Counted from the first letter of the stretch, positions 50,880-61,066 are shown. The stretch: DNA of 64,000 bases from Hallerella porci (GCF_003148885.1 NZ_QGHD01000002.1:1-64000); one strand, 5' to 3'. Notes: generated from the sequence alone by a model not told the origin. Program-made: numbers and translations.

Positions 50880-53648
50880 TTAATGCGCCTCTAACCAGTT
50901 TGCGCCAAAGCCGACCGAAGCGACGAGAGGCACGCGAAGAGTCATCGCATTTTGCATTTCGCTCTGCACAATTTTTCCGAGTTCGTTTACACGATTCCGC
51001 GGACATTCAAAGAGCAATTCATCGTGAACTTGAAGAATCATTGTGAGCGGAAGAGAATCTGCTTGAATGCGATTTGCAACGCGAATCATCGCCGTTTTAA
51101 TGAGGTCTGCGGCACTTCCTTGCACCGGCGTATTCACCGCCATCCGTTCTGCCATTTGACATTCTGTGCGATCCGCAGAATCGATGCCCGGAATTTCGCG
51201 GCGGCGACCTGTGAGAGTTTCGACGTAGCCGTGTTCGTGCGCAAATTTTTTGATTTTTTCGACGTAAGCTTCGACACCGCGATACAAATTAAAATAGCCG
51301 TCGATGAACGCTTTTGCTTCGCCCATCGGAATATGCAAATCGCGAGAAAGTCTAAACGGAGTCATGCCATAAAGAACGCCGAAGTTCACCACTTTGGCGC
51401 GGCGGCGTTCGTCCGCAGTCACCGCAGAAGGCTCTTTTCCAAAAACCGCAGCAGCGGTCAGCGCATGAATATCGGTTCCGCTGTTATACGCTTCGATCAA
51501 TTTTTCGTCTTCGCTTAAATGTGCGAGCATACGCAATTCAATTTGCGAATAATCCGCCGAAAGAATGACATTATTTTCGGGATCCGCAGGAACAAATGCT
51601 GCGCGAATTTTTTTGCCTTCATCAGAACGGACCGGAATATTTTGCAAATTCGGATCGCGACTTGAGAGGCGACCCGTCGCCGTTCCCCACTGCACAAAAT
51701 TCGTGTGAATACGATGCGTTTCTTTGTTCACCAAAGTCGGGAGAACTTCGACATAAGTATTCTGCAGTTTTTTGATTTCGCGATAATTTAAAATCGCTTG
51801 AATGAGCGCCGCGTCTGCTTCGGAAAGTTCAAATTCGTGCAGTAAACGATCCAAGACTGCGCTGTCTGTGCTGCGGCCTGTCGCCGTTTTCTTTAACACT
51901 TTTAATTTTAAATCATCGTAAAGAACTTCGGCAAGTTGCTTTGGCGAAGCGATGTTAAACGGTTTTCCGCCCGAAAGTTGATAAATCACTTCGGTGATTT
52001 TTTCCAAGCGTTCGCTAAAATCTTTTGACAATTCTTCGAGAGATTTTAATTGAATGGACGCGCCGTTTTCTTCCATATCGAAGAGGACTTTAAGAATCGG
52101 CATTTCCGTTTCATTGAAATGTTTTTCGAGTCCGCATTCGTTCAATTTTTTCTGCAACGAATCCCATAATTCAAAAGTAGCGGCTGCAGTTTTCGCAGCA
52201 TATTCGCCCGCGTCTTCTACAGCGACTCGTGAAATGGGAATTTCATTTTTGCCGCGACCGACGAGAGATTCTTTTGCTGTAATTTCAATTCCCGCATGAC
52301 GCAAGCAAAGTTCTTCGAATTCGTATTTGGATTCTCCCGGAGAAAGCAACCACGCTGCAATTTGCGCATCTAAAACGGCGGGAGGTTCTACGCGTTCGTC
52401 CATCGCCCGCGATAACACATGAAGCGCAGTCTTTGCCGAAAACATGCGCCATTTTTTTTCTGCGATGGTAAATGCCGGAACAAACCAATCCGAAAAATAT
52501 TCCGTATCGATATTGTTCAGAGGAATTCCCATGTCATCGGTATGGCCGAGCGGAACATAAAATCCTTTATCCGTTTCCGTCGCAAATGCAACGCCGACAA
52601 TTGCGGTTTCCATTTGATTTTCTCCGTCAAAGAGAACAGAAATCGCCGGCGATTCTGCGGCTTCTACCGCTGCGGTCATTTCGTTGAACGCTTTTGTTGT
52701 GCGCACCACGACCGTTTCAAACGGCTTCGCTTCGCGCTTCGGTAATGCGCCCGAAAATCCCGATTTCGACGGAACATTTTCTAAGAATCGAAGCAAACTA
52801 AAAATTTCATTGTCTTTAAAAAGTTTCGCTAATGCATCGCTTTCGAGTCCGCGGAATTCGAGTTCGTTTAATGTTCCTTTAAATCCGCGAGAAGATTGAA
52901 TCGTTACCAATTCACGAGAAAGGAATGCGTTTTCTTTTCCTTTTTCCAAATTATCGTGCAAACCTTTCTTCGTCACTTTATCCAAATTTGCATACAAATT
53001 ATCCAACGATCCAAATTCGGTTAAAAGTTGCACTGCAGTTTTCGGACCCACTTTTGCAACGCCGGGAACATTGTCCGCAGAATCGCCCATGAGCGCTAAA
53101 TAATCGCGGATTTGTTCGGGCGGAACTCCGTATTTTTCTTTGACTTCAGCGGGGCCAAAATCAATTCCGTCCGCCCCTTTTTCTAAATGAAAAAGATGAA
53201 TGCGATCGTTGACAACTTGCGAAAGGTCTTTGTCTTTTGTGATGAGAAAAATTTCTTCAAATCCTTCGCGATAAGCAACCTCGGCAGCAGCAGCCATAAC
53301 ATCGTCGGCTTCGTAACCTTTTTCGGCGAGGACAGGAATTCCGCTTACTTGAATCGCTTCGTCCAAAAGCGGCATTTGCTTTGCCATTTCTTCGGGCATC
53401 GGGCCGCGATTTGCTTTGTATTCGGGATAAAGTTCATGGCGAAATGTCGGCGCACTCACATCGCGGACAATCGCAAAATGTGTCGGTTTATGCTTTGCTA
53501 AAATGCGGAGAACGGTTCCCCAATAACCGTGCACCAATGAAACATCCAAGCCGTCTTTGTTGATGAGCGGATTTTTTGCATAAGCGTAAAACATGCGAAA
53601 CGCGAGCGCAAAAGAATCCAACAATAAAAGTTTTCTTTTTTCAGACAT
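50880..53648 (-). CDS. polA: DNA polymerase I
   Basis: 922 residues. Domain order: 5'-3' exonuclease (1-300; LLLDSFALAFRMFYAYAKNP, YLALMGDSADNVPGVAKVGP), a 3'-5' exonuclease-like domain (about 310-520), and the polymerase domain with ADYSQIELRMLAHLSEDEKL (motif A), RRRAKVVNFGVLYGMTPFRL (motif B) and LQVHDELLFECP (motif C). In the exonuclease-like domain, the Asp positions of Exo II and Exo III are not conserved (MFSAKTALHV and YAAKTAAATFEL). Its start overlaps the end of the sensor gene by eight bases. Role: Okazaki fragment processing and repair. Confidence 0.97.
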   Translation of the reverse strand: MSEKRKLLLLDSFALAFRMFYAYAKNPLINKDGLDVSLVHGYWGTVLRILAKHKPTHFAIVRDVSAPTFRHELYPEYKANRGPMPEEMAKQMPLLDEAIQVSGIPVLAEKGYEADDVMAAAAEVAYREGFEEIFLITKDKDLSQVVNDRIHLFHLEKGADGIDFGPAEVKEKYGVPPEQIRDYLALMGDSADNVPGVAKVGPKTAVQLLTEFGSLDNLYANLDKVTKKGLHDNLEKGKENAFLSRELVTIQSSRGFKGTLNELEFRGLESDALAKLFKDNEIFSLLRFLENVPSKSGFSGALPKREAKPFETVVVRTTKAFNEMTAAVEAAESPAISVLFDGENQMETAIVGVAFATETDKGFYVPLGHTDDMGIPLNNIDTEYFSDWFVPAFTIAEKKWRMFSAKTALHVLSRAMDERVEPPAVLDAQIAAWLLSPGESKYEFEELCLRHAGIEITAKESLVGRGKNEIPISRVAVEDAGEYAAKTAAATFELWDSLQKKLNECGLEKHFNETEMPILKVLFDMEENGASIQLKSLEELSKDFSERLEKITEVIYQLSGGKPFNIASPKQLAEVLYDDLKLKVLKKTATGRSTDSAVLDRLLHEFELSEADAALIQAILNYREIKKLQNTYVEVLPTLVNKETHRIHTNFVQWGTATGRLSSRDPNLQNIPVRSDEGKKIRAAFVPADPENNVILSADYSQIELRMLAHLSEDEKLIEAYNSGTDIHALTAAAVFGKEPSAVTADERRRAKVVNFGVLYGMTPFRLSRDLHIPMGEAKAFIDGYFNLYRGVEAYVEKIKKFAHEHGYVETLTGRRREIPGIDSADRTECQMAERMAVNTPVQGSAADLIKTAMIRVANRIQADSLPLTMILQVHDELLFECPRNRVNELGKIVQSEMQNAMTLRVPLVASVGFGANWLEAH

Positions 53649-54663
53649 TGACGACTCCTAAATTTTGCACCGAGAAAACTTTTTCAATGCGCAGCAAATA
53701 GCCGCTGCTTTTACCACCATAACTTACCGAAATCACTTGGCATTTATACGAATCATTTCCAAAGTGAAAATAATGCGTTGAATTTTCAGCGACCATCGTT
53801 TGCACAATCGCTTCGCGGAACGCTTTGCAGACTTCTGTTGAATCGTTGAGTTCACTGTCAATTCGACGATAATTGAGTTCAGGGAAATAGGTCTGCGCTT
53901 TTTCATTTGCGCCCACATAACGGAATGCAGACGTGATTGAAACATAAGCCACTTTCTTTTCATTCTTTTTTACTTCATCAAAAATCAGCGATGACAAATC
54001 ATAACGTTGCATCCGACAAGCCATAAAGAGAAGAATAATTTCAATAATTACATAAACTGCGGGCATCACAAGCATATCAGAGCCGAGCTTTCGCGAAACA
54101 AAAAAGGATTCGCCGCAGACAATGCCGATAATCGCAATGAACGCTAAGTTGTAAAGCGAAACTTTTTTCTTGCGGATGAAAGCGTAAAACCAAACGCCCA
54201 AACACGCAAACATATAAAACAAAATCATCAAATTAAAACAAAGATGCAGCGGTCCAAATTCCGCTTCAAAATTGCCAACGCCCATCGTCACAACATACTT
54301 GGCACTGATATAATACCACGGCAAAAATCCCGCGGTGCACGCAGTTGCAAAAACGAATAAACTCGGCAAGAAAAGTAAGGTGTAAATTTTTCGGCTCACT
54401 TTAATTTGGCAAACATCCAACACGCCGAGGAACGCGAGCATCGGGAAAAATGCTGCGCCGATATAGGCGATTTTATTTGCGAGCAAAGCTTCTTCGATAT
54501 TCGTCGAAAGCGCTAAGAAGACATGCCCGAGTTGCGCTACGATTAAAAAGTGAAAAATCGAAGTGTAATAAGCGTTCAATCGCTTTTTCGGGAAGAGAAA
54601 ATACAAGATGAATAAATTGACTACCGAAACAGCAAACATTAAAATTAAATAGGTAATAATCAT
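53641..54663 (-). CDS. 7TM sensor protein without output domain
   Basis: 340 residues. Seven hydrophobic helices in residues 1-215, of the histidine kinase N-terminal 7TM type, are followed by a PAS-like domain (VAYVSITSAFRYVGANEKAQ, RRIDSELNDSTEVCKAFREA). There is no kinase, GGDEF, EAL or HD-GYP domain, and the sequence ends at LLRIEKVFSVQNLGVVNV. It overlaps polA by eight bases, unusual for such a sensor. It may work with a separate partner, or the output part was lost. Confidence 0.75.
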   Translation of the reverse strand: MIITYLILMFAVSVVNLFILYFLFPKKRLNAYYTSIFHFLIVAQLGHVFLALSTNIEEALLANKIAYIGAAFFPMLAFLGVLDVCQIKVSRKIYTLLFLPSLFVFATACTAGFLPWYYISAKYVVTMGVGNFEAEFGPLHLCFNLMILFYMFACLGVWFYAFIRKKKVSLYNLAFIAIIGIVCGESFFVSRKLGSDMLVMPAVYVIIEIILLFMACRMQRYDLSSLIFDEVKKNEKKVAYVSITSAFRYVGANEKAQTYFPELNYRRIDSELNDSTEVCKAFREAIVQTMVAENSTHYFHFGNDSYKCQVISVSYGGKSSGYLLRIEKVFSVQNLGVVNV

Positions 54664-54675
54664 ATTTCAAAAATA

Positions 54676-54704
54676 AAAAAGCGAATGATTTTCATTCGCT
54701 TTTT
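54676..54704. terminator. bidirectional rho-independent terminator
   Basis: AAAAAGCGAATGA, TTT, TCATTCGCTTTTT: 13-bp symmetrical stem (54676-54704), with T-runs on both strands. It ends the purT transcript coming from the right. Confidence 0.88.
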
Positions 54705-54726
54705 GTGTCAAGATGACGAGAAAATT

Positions 54727-55920
54727 CTACAAATTTACCGAGAGTTTTTCGCGCATCGCTTTAACGGTTTCAATCGCTTTTTCCACAGAATTTGCGCGGG
54801 CTAAAAGAACGCCCATTCTGCGATGTCCGCCGACTTCGGGCTTTCCAAAAAGGCGAATGCTCGTATCCGGCGTTTCCAAAACTTTTGCCAAATTGCCGAA
54901 GACAACTTTGTCCGATTCGCCTTCGACGACAATCGCTTTCGATGCCGACGGACCGTGGAATGCGATATTCGGAATCGGAAGGCCGAGAATTGCCCGCGCG
55001 TGCAAAGCAAATTCCGAAAGATCTTGCGAAATTAAAGTCACCATTCCTGTATCGTGTGGACGTGGGCTCACTTCGCTAAAGAGAACTTCATCGCCGCAGA
55101 CAAACATTTCTACGCCGAAAATTCCGCGACCGCCGAGCGCATCCGTAATCTTCTTCGCAATGTCTTGCGCTTTTTCCAAAACGCTTTTCGCCATCGGCTG
55201 CGGTTGCCACGATTCTTGATAATCACCGTTCACTTGGTGATGTCCCACGGGTTCAAGGAAACTTGTTCCGCCGACATGACGCACCGTGAGAAGTGTAATT
55301 TCATAATCAAATGGCACAAATCCTTCGACGATAACGCGCGAAGCTTTTCCGGTGCGGCCTTCGTTCTGCGAAATGTTCCACGCTTTTTCAATGTCAGCTT
55401 CGGATTTAATCGTACTTTGTCCGTGACCCGATGAACTCATCACCGGTTTGACGACGCAAGGAATGCCCACCTTTTTGACAGCCGCTTTAAATTCTTCTTC
55501 GTTATCCGCAAATTGATACGGCGAAGTTTTGAGTCCGAGCTCTTCGGCGGCTAAACGGCGAATGCCTTCGCGGTTCATCGTTAAACGCGTTGCCATCGCA
55601 GTCGGAATCACATGATAGCCTTCTTTTTCAAGTTCCACGAGAGTCGGCGTTGCAATCGCTTCGACTTCGGGCACAATGTAATCGGGCTTTTCCATTTCGA
55701 TAATGCGACGCAGTTCACTTCCGTCGAGCATATTCACGACATGGCTGCGATGCGCCACTTGCATTCCCGGCGCATTTGCATAACGATCGACTGCAATCGT
55801 TTCAACGCCTAAACGCATCATCTCGATGATGACTTCTTTGCCGAGTTCTCCCGCTCCGCAAAAAAGAACGCGCGTTGCGCTTTTGCTAAGAGGAGTTCCA
55901 AGAGTTCCGAGTTCTGCCAT
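54727..55920 (-). CDS. purT: formate-dependent phosphoribosylglycinamide formyltransferase
   Basis: 397 residues, ATP-grasp enzyme. It forms formyl-GAR from GAR, formate and ATP in purine synthesis, without folate. [20 protein letters not shown] opens the pre-ATP-grasp domain; [37 protein letters not shown] (ATP loop) and [31 protein letters not shown] are signature blocks. Typical length (about 390). It follows the small exported-protein gene by 15 bases. Confidence 0.95.
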   Translation of the reverse strand: MAELGTLGTPLSKSATRVLFCGAGELGKEVIIEMMRLGVETIAVDRYANAPGMQVAHRSHVVNMLDGSELRRIIEMEKPDYIVPEVEAIATPTLVELEKEGYHVIPTAMATRLTMNREGIRRLAAEELGLKTSPYQFADNEEEFKAAVKKVGIPCVVKPVMSSSGHGQSTIKSEADIEKAWNISQNEGRTGKASRVIVEGFVPFDYEITLLTVRHVGGTSFLEPVGHHQVNGDYQESWQPQPMAKSVLEKAQDIAKKITDALGGRGIFGVEMFVCGDEVLFSEVSPRPHDTGMVTLISQDLSEFALHARAILGLPIPNIAFHGPSASKAIVVEGESDKVVFGNLAKVLETPDTSIRLFGKPEVGGHRRMGVLLARANSVEKAIETVKAMREKLSVNL

Positions 55921-55935
55921 AATTATTCTCCGTGA

Positions 55936-56460
55936 CTATTTATTTTTGCCGTGAGTGCCTTTTTCGTAGCCGTTCAAGCAAGAAACCGCTTTGCTATCGC
56001 AAGGAGTGCCTTCGCGTGAAGTCGTTTCTCCGTCGGATTCAAAAATCGCTTTGACCATCCGCGTAAAATCATTCGATGCACCTTTGCCAATCGTGACTTG
56101 ATAATACAAATCATCATCGCGCGTAAAGACGAGAATTGTCACCGTTTCCCGCGCATTCCATTTCGTTTTCACCGAATATCCGTAAGGAACTTCTTTCACC
56201 GTAAACGCTTGAAGCGCAGGCATTTCAATTCCGAAATCTTTCCACGTGACATATTTTCCTTCGGCGCGAGCATTAAAAAATGCCGAAGAATCCGATTCAT
56301 TTAAAGCTGCCATCGTTTGATTGATTTGAAAATCATAAGTTTCTTGAAGTAGACGCAATTCCTCTTCTTGCAAAGTCAAGCGTTCTTCGGAATCCATTCC
56401 CGCAAAAAGCGGTGCGCAGAAAAAGCTGAAAATTGCTGCGACGATTTGAAATTTCTTCAT
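55936..56460 (-). CDS. exported protein of unknown function
   Basis: 174 residues with a signal peptide (KFQIVAAIFSFFCAPLFAG, likely cleaved after FAG) and no lipobox Cys. The mature part starts with a helical, Glu-rich segment (SEERLTLQEEELRLLQETY) followed by a mixed domain (VTWKDFGIEMPALQAFTVKE; ETVTILVFTRDDDLYYQVTI). Two cysteines near the end (PCDSKAVSCL) may form a disulfide. Similar short periplasmic proteins are annotated in Fibrobacter as hypothetical. It is 15 bases upstream of purT. Confidence 0.7.
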   Translation of the reverse strand: MKKFQIVAAIFSFFCAPLFAGMDSEERLTLQEEELRLLQETYDFQINQTMAALNESDSSAFFNARAEGKYVTWKDFGIEMPALQAFTVKEVPYGYSVKTKWNARETVTILVFTRDDDLYYQVTIGKGASNDFTRMVKAIFESDGETTSREGTPCDSKAVSCLNGYEKGTHGKNK

Positions 56461-56524
56461 AAAATAATTTTAAAAAATTTTAAGAATTCTGTTTTTCATT
56501 TTCTCATTTCTCCGCACTTTTTCG

Positions 56525-56559
56525 CAAAAAAAATCCCAGCGAATTCGCCGGGATTTTTT
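56525..56559 (-). terminator. rho-independent terminator
   Basis: AATCCC A GCG AATT CGC C GGGATT (56532-56555), flanked by A-rich on the left and six T on the right. On the minus strand a T-run follows the stem, so it ends the GH74 gene. Confidence 0.88.
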
Positions 56560-56577
56560 GGAGGGAACAGAGAATTT

Positions 56578-59100
56578 TTATTTGACGACAAGCGCCGTGG
56601 ACGAAAGCGTTTTCCCTTGCGATGAAACCACTTTCGCCATCCATTTGCCCGCCGGAATTTTTTCAAGCGAGACGCTAGAATTCGCGCCGACTTTTTCTTG
56701 CAAGCAGAGTTTTCCGTTAACGCCGAAAAGTTTTAGCGTGCTATTTGCCGGTGCGTTCACCATTAAATTTCTGCCGTTTAATTGCATCGCAATTGAGAAC
56801 TGCGAACGCATCGTCGTCGGAATCGGAAGTATCGAACCTTTCGGTGCGCCAACAATAAGTCCGCGTCCAACCGTGCTCATGTAAACAGCACCAAAGTGAT
56901 TGAAATCGCCCACGACGAAGTTTCCGTTTCCGGGGCCGCCGAATTGATGTTTGTCATCGTTAATGCGATCCCAAGTTTTTCCTTTATCGGTTGAACGATA
57001 AATGCCTAGCGGCTTATCTGCGCCGCCTGCGATTCCCCAAATGTAAATCGCTTCGTAATCTTCGCCTTCTTTTGCTTTGCCTAAGCCAACCGCAATCGCT
57101 GTTGAAACGCCTTCGCATTTATTCCACGATGCACCGCCATCTTCTGTGTAAGCAAGTCCATTTTCAGAGTAACCTTTGGCAAGCCAAACTTGAGCTTGAT
57201 CCATCGGCACCCACAAATGACCTTCGCGTTTGGGAACGGTGCGGATTAAACCCGAACCATTATAGTAAACGCCTGCAGACTCATTTTGTAAACGATTTGC
57301 AGCTTCGGTAAATGTTTTTCCAGCATCCGTTGAAACATACAGCCTACCCATCGAATTCATCACATAGAAAACGTCTGCATCAACAGGGTCTGCGACGATT
57401 CTTGCATATTGCGTTTGTTCACCCGTTTCAATCGTTGTCCAAGTTTTTCCGTTATCATCGGAGCGGTAAACTTGTGCACTTTGCTCCGGACGATGTAAAA
57501 TGACTTTTCCGTCAGACGATAAAACAACTAAACCTTTTGCCCCTTTCGGAGTTCCAATCGAATCCCACGTGGCGCCGAAATCATCGGAGCGATACATTTT
57601 GTTGTAATTGATCGATTCATATTGGCCGTAAACGGTGACGACTCCTGTACGCACAAGGGTTCCTGTCTGCGCTGCATAGCCCATGCTTTCGGTCGTGCCA
57701 ACCGTCGGAGAATGGCGAATAACCGGCGAATTGATGTCTGTGTAAACGCCGCCGTCGTAGTCGCCAATTGCAGTCACAAGCGGACCATCCGGAATGCTTA
57801 CGATATCCAAAGGCACCGTTTCTTCAATTCCTCTGGATTGGAATTTCCAAAGAGGAACTTTTTTCGTGATGTCGTCGGTTTGGAAAATTCCGTTACCCGA
57901 TGTGACCCAAACTTCTTTTGGATTTTGTGGGTTAAATTCCAAGGAACCTGCCCAGTGAATAGCGTTTCCTGGAATCCACAAGGTTCCGTTTTCATCGATA
58001 TTTGTGCCGTCGTCGTAATGCTGCCCGTGAATCCAAGACTTACCGCCATCGGTTGAAACATAAATGCGATCGCCGTAATTGTCTTTGCCATTTGCCGCTA
58101 AATGACGCCCAGTGTATTTTCCAAGAGTTGAAACGACGAGATGCTTTTCGTCGGTAGGGTCAATTGCAATGCCGCCATAAGAACTGTTGTCTTTTTCTGA
58201 GCCATCGCTTGGAGTAATATCTGTCCAAGTGTTGCTCGCTAAATTGAGCTTGTAAACGGCACCTTTTGTAATGCTATGAGGACCTGGGCCATCAGCAAAT
58301 GTAATGTACATATTGCCATTTACAATTTTTGCGCGGTGCGGCATTAAGCCTGCGGGGCCGCCTTTAATTGTATTCCAAGTTTTTCCGCCGTCTTGGCTGA
58401 CTTGTAAATTATCCGCCGTTTCGGATAAGCCTAAATAAATTGTTTTCGTTGAACCGTCCGCAAGTTTCCCTTGCGATGCGTCAAAAATCACAAAGCTTAC
58501 GCCGTTTACATTTGTTAACGAATTTCCCGTTGCATCGGATAACGCAACTTTGTAAAGGCTTGTCCAAGTTTTGCCGTAGTCCGTGCTTTTGTAAACGCCT
58601 TTGGTCCGCGAACCGCAAAGGATAATGTTTGGCATGTTCGGGTCAACGGCTAACTTTTCGCCGGTTTGACGTCCCATACCGTTTCCGTGCGCAAGCATTT
58701 CGACATAAGTCGTGTCCCAGTTGGCACCTTGATCGGTGGAGCGAAAAATCGCCGTGCGTCCATCGCTAAAATATCCCGTGCCCGCGAGCACATAAATGCG
58801 GGTCGGATCTGTGGGGTCAAGCGCAAACGATTCCGTTCCATATAAACCTTTATCGTTTTCGCTGATGAAATCCATCAACGGAATCCAATGCTGCGTTGAA
58901 AAATCATAGCGATAAATTCCGCCCACATCAGTGCGCGCATAAAGCAAATTTTTTGCAGTCGGATGAAAAATCACCGAGGACACAAATCCGCCGCCATCAA
59001 AGCGAACATTTCCCCATTCGTAACTTTCCACAGCAAACGCATCGGCACAAAATACGCCTAAGCCCAATGCAATCGGAACAAAAATTTTTGAAAAATGCAT
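56578..59100 (-). CDS. GH74 family xyloglucanase with C-terminal T9SS-like domain
   Basis: 840 residues. Signal peptide (FVPIALGLGVFCADAFA). Two seven-bladed beta-propellers: the opening YEWGNVRFDGGGFVSSVIFH and LLYARTDVGGIYRYD is the GH74 signature, with Asp58 as one catalytic acid, and AIGDYDGGVYTDINSP near residue 445 as the second. Repeats such as RSTDQGANWDT and KSTDYGKTWTS are the Asp-box blade turns. The last 80 residues (TLKLFGVNGKLCLQEKV, KIPAGKWMAKVVSSQG) form a sorting or attachment tail like that of type IX secretion cargo. It acts extracellularly on xyloglucan, alone in its transcript. Confidence 0.88.
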   Translation of the reverse strand: MHFSKIFVPIALGLGVFCADAFAVESYEWGNVRFDGGGFVSSVIFHPTAKNLLYARTDVGGIYRYDFSTQHWIPLMDFISENDKGLYGTESFALDPTDPTRIYVLAGTGYFSDGRTAIFRSTDQGANWDTTYVEMLAHGNGMGRQTGEKLAVDPNMPNIILCGSRTKGVYKSTDYGKTWTSLYKVALSDATGNSLTNVNGVSFVIFDASQGKLADGSTKTIYLGLSETADNLQVSQDGGKTWNTIKGGPAGLMPHRAKIVNGNMYITFADGPGPHSITKGAVYKLNLASNTWTDITPSDGSEKDNSSYGGIAIDPTDEKHLVVSTLGKYTGRHLAANGKDNYGDRIYVSTDGGKSWIHGQHYDDGTNIDENGTLWIPGNAIHWAGSLEFNPQNPKEVWVTSGNGIFQTDDITKKVPLWKFQSRGIEETVPLDIVSIPDGPLVTAIGDYDGGVYTDINSPVIRHSPTVGTTESMGYAAQTGTLVRTGVVTVYGQYESINYNKMYRSDDFGATWDSIGTPKGAKGLVVLSSDGKVILHRPEQSAQVYRSDDNGKTWTTIETGEQTQYARIVADPVDADVFYVMNSMGRLYVSTDAGKTFTEAANRLQNESAGVYYNGSGLIRTVPKREGHLWVPMDQAQVWLAKGYSENGLAYTEDGGASWNKCEGVSTAIAVGLGKAKEGEDYEAIYIWGIAGGADKPLGIYRSTDKGKTWDRINDDKHQFGGPGNGNFVVGDFNHFGAVYMSTVGRGLIVGAPKGSILPIPTTMRSQFSIAMQLNGRNLMVNAPANSTLKLFGVNGKLCLQEKVGANSSVSLEKIPAGKWMAKVVSSQGKTLSSTALVVK

Positions 59101-59234
59101 AAAAGACTCCTTTTTCTAGAAAAGTATATTCTGATTTTTCGAAACGCCGAGAATCCGCCAAGCGAAATTTTAAAACGCAAAAAAGTTTTGCAAAATAATT
59201 TGCAAAACGCAACATTTCATGAAAACTTTTTTTC

Positions 59235-59268
59235 AAAAAAATTCCCCCGTTTGCACGAGGGAATTTTT
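59235..59268 (-). terminator. rho-independent terminator
   Basis: AAATTCCC paired with GGGAATTT (with inner CGT/ACG) at 59240-59266; T-run on the minus strand after the stem. Ends rpsA transcription. Confidence 0.8.
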
Positions 59269-59285
59269 GAAATCCATTCAAAGAA

Positions 59286-61034
59286 TTACTTGGATTCTTC
59301 TTCAGACTTCTTGGACTTTTTCACGGATTCACCGATAGTGGTTCCGTTTTCGCCCGGCTTGTGAGATTCCATCCAAGCCTTGAGTTCTGCCGATTCACGG
59401 TTCTTGAAGTAGTCCACCACAGAGAGGTAAATCTTGCGGTTGGTCTGATCAATTTCAGTGACAGCAGCCGGAACTTCGTCGCCGACCTTGAAAGCATCTG
59501 CCGGAACCTTGATGTATTCCGCAGTAAGCTTCGAAACCGGAATGAAGCCTTCGAGACCATTCGGGAGTTCCACGACAACGCCGCGGTCGAGCAAGCGAAC
59601 AATCTTACCAGTCACTTCAGAGTTCACCGGATAAGTCGTTTCAACGCTATCCCACGGATCTTCGGTGAGGTGCTTCATGGAGAGAGAAATGCGACGCTTT
59701 TCTTTATCGACAGCGAGCACGACGCATTCGACCTTGTCACCCTTCTTCACCATTTCAGACGGGTGATTGATCTTCTTCGTCCAAGACATATCCGAAACGT
59801 GGATGAGGCCGTCAACGCCGTCCTTGATTTCCACGAATGCACCGAAGGATGCGAGGTTGCGGATTTCACCGACAACGCGTGCGCCCGGCGGAAGTTCCTT
59901 ATCAATCTGTTCCCACGGATCTTCTTCGAGCTGCTTCAAGCCGAGAGAAATGCGTTCTTGTTCTTCTTCGACCTTGAGAACAACCGCTTCCACTTCCTGG
60001 CCAACGGCGAGGATTTTGGACGGGTGCTTCACATGCTGAGTCCAAGACATTTCGGAAACGTGAATGAGGCCTTCGATACCGTCTTCGAGTTCCACAAATG
60101 CACCGTAATCGGTGATGGAAACAACTTTACCCTTGACGACCATGCCTTCCGGATAACGGGCAGCGATGTCTTTCCAAGGATGCGGACGGAGCTGCTTCAT
60201 GCCAAGAGAAATACGTTCCTTCTTGTCGTTGAAGTCGAGAACCATGACTTCCACTTCGTCGCCGAGCTTCACCACTTCAGACGGATGGCTGATGCGCTTG
60301 TAGCTCATATCGGTGATGTGGAGGAGGCCATCTACGCCGCCGAGGTCAATGAATGCACCGAAGTCGGTGATGTTCTTAACGATACCCTTGCGGACTTGAC
60401 CCTTTTCGAGGTTTTCGAGAACCTTATCGCGTTGGCTGTTGCGTTGTTCTTCGAGGACGACGCGACGAGACACGACGATGTTACGACGAGCCTTGTTAAC
60501 CTTGATAACCTTGAGTTCGAATTCTTGACCGATGAGGGCGTTGATATCCGGAATTTGACGGAGATCAATTTGAGAACCCGGGAGGAACGCATCGATACCG
60601 AAGAGATCGACGACCACGCCGCCCTTAATGCGCTTCGTGAGTGTGCCCTTAACGATTTCGTTGTTTTCAAATGCTTGATGAATACGTTCCCAAACGCGGA
60701 CAAAGTCAGCCTTCTGCTTCGAGAGAACGAGACGGCCGTCTTCGTCTTCGAGCTTTTCAATGTAAACTTCGATTTCGGAACCAACTTCCGGAACTTCGTC
60801 GTCTTTAAATTCATTGCGGGAAATGACGCCTTCGGACTTGAAGTTCACATCGACGAGAACTTCTTGATCGTTGACCTGGCTAATCTTACCGGTGACGACC
60901 TTGCCTGCTTCGAGGCCTTCCATGCCAGCATAAGCTTCTGCACCAGCGTCAGTGTTAATTGCACCGAGTTCCTGTTCTGCAGCGAGGATTTCTTGGAGGT
61001 CTGCGTCAGTACCGAATTTGAGTTTTTGAGACAT
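59286..61034 (-). CDS. rpsA: 30S ribosomal protein S1
   Basis: About 582 residues with six S1 (OB-fold) domains: GKISQVNDQEVLVDVNFKSE, LTKRIKGGVVVDLFGIDAFL, VKNITDFGAFIDLGGVDGLL, VVSITDYGAFVELEDGIEGL, IRNLASFGAFVEIKDGVDGL, IVRLLDRGVVVELPNGLEGF. It binds mRNA leaders on the 30S subunit. The ATG at 61034 is preferred (MSQKLKFGTDADLQ); an upstream ATG at 61061 adds nine residues. No strong ribosome site, as often seen for autoregulated rpsA. It follows cmk, as in many bacteria. Confidence 0.97.
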   Translation of the reverse strand: MSQKLKFGTDADLQEILAAEQELGAINTDAGAEAYAGMEGLEAGKVVTGKISQVNDQEVLVDVNFKSEGVISRNEFKDDEVPEVGSEIEVYIEKLEDEDGRLVLSKQKADFVRVWERIHQAFENNEIVKGTLTKRIKGGVVVDLFGIDAFLPGSQIDLRQIPDINALIGQEFELKVIKVNKARRNIVVSRRVVLEEQRNSQRDKVLENLEKGQVRKGIVKNITDFGAFIDLGGVDGLLHITDMSYKRISHPSEVVKLGDEVEVMVLDFNDKKERISLGMKQLRPHPWKDIAARYPEGMVVKGKVVSITDYGAFVELEDGIEGLIHVSEMSWTQHVKHPSKILAVGQEVEAVVLKVEEEQERISLGLKQLEEDPWEQIDKELPPGARVVGEIRNLASFGAFVEIKDGVDGLIHVSDMSWTKKINHPSEMVKKGDKVECVVLAVDKEKRRISLSMKHLTEDPWDSVETTYPVNSEVTGKIVRLLDRGVVVELPNGLEGFIPVSKLTAEYIKVPADAFKVGDEVPAAVTEIDQTNRKIYLSVVDYFKNRESAELKAWMESHKPGENGTTIGESVKKSKKSEEESK

Positions 61035-61066
61035 AATAATTTGGGGTTGCGGAAAAGTCATCGAGG

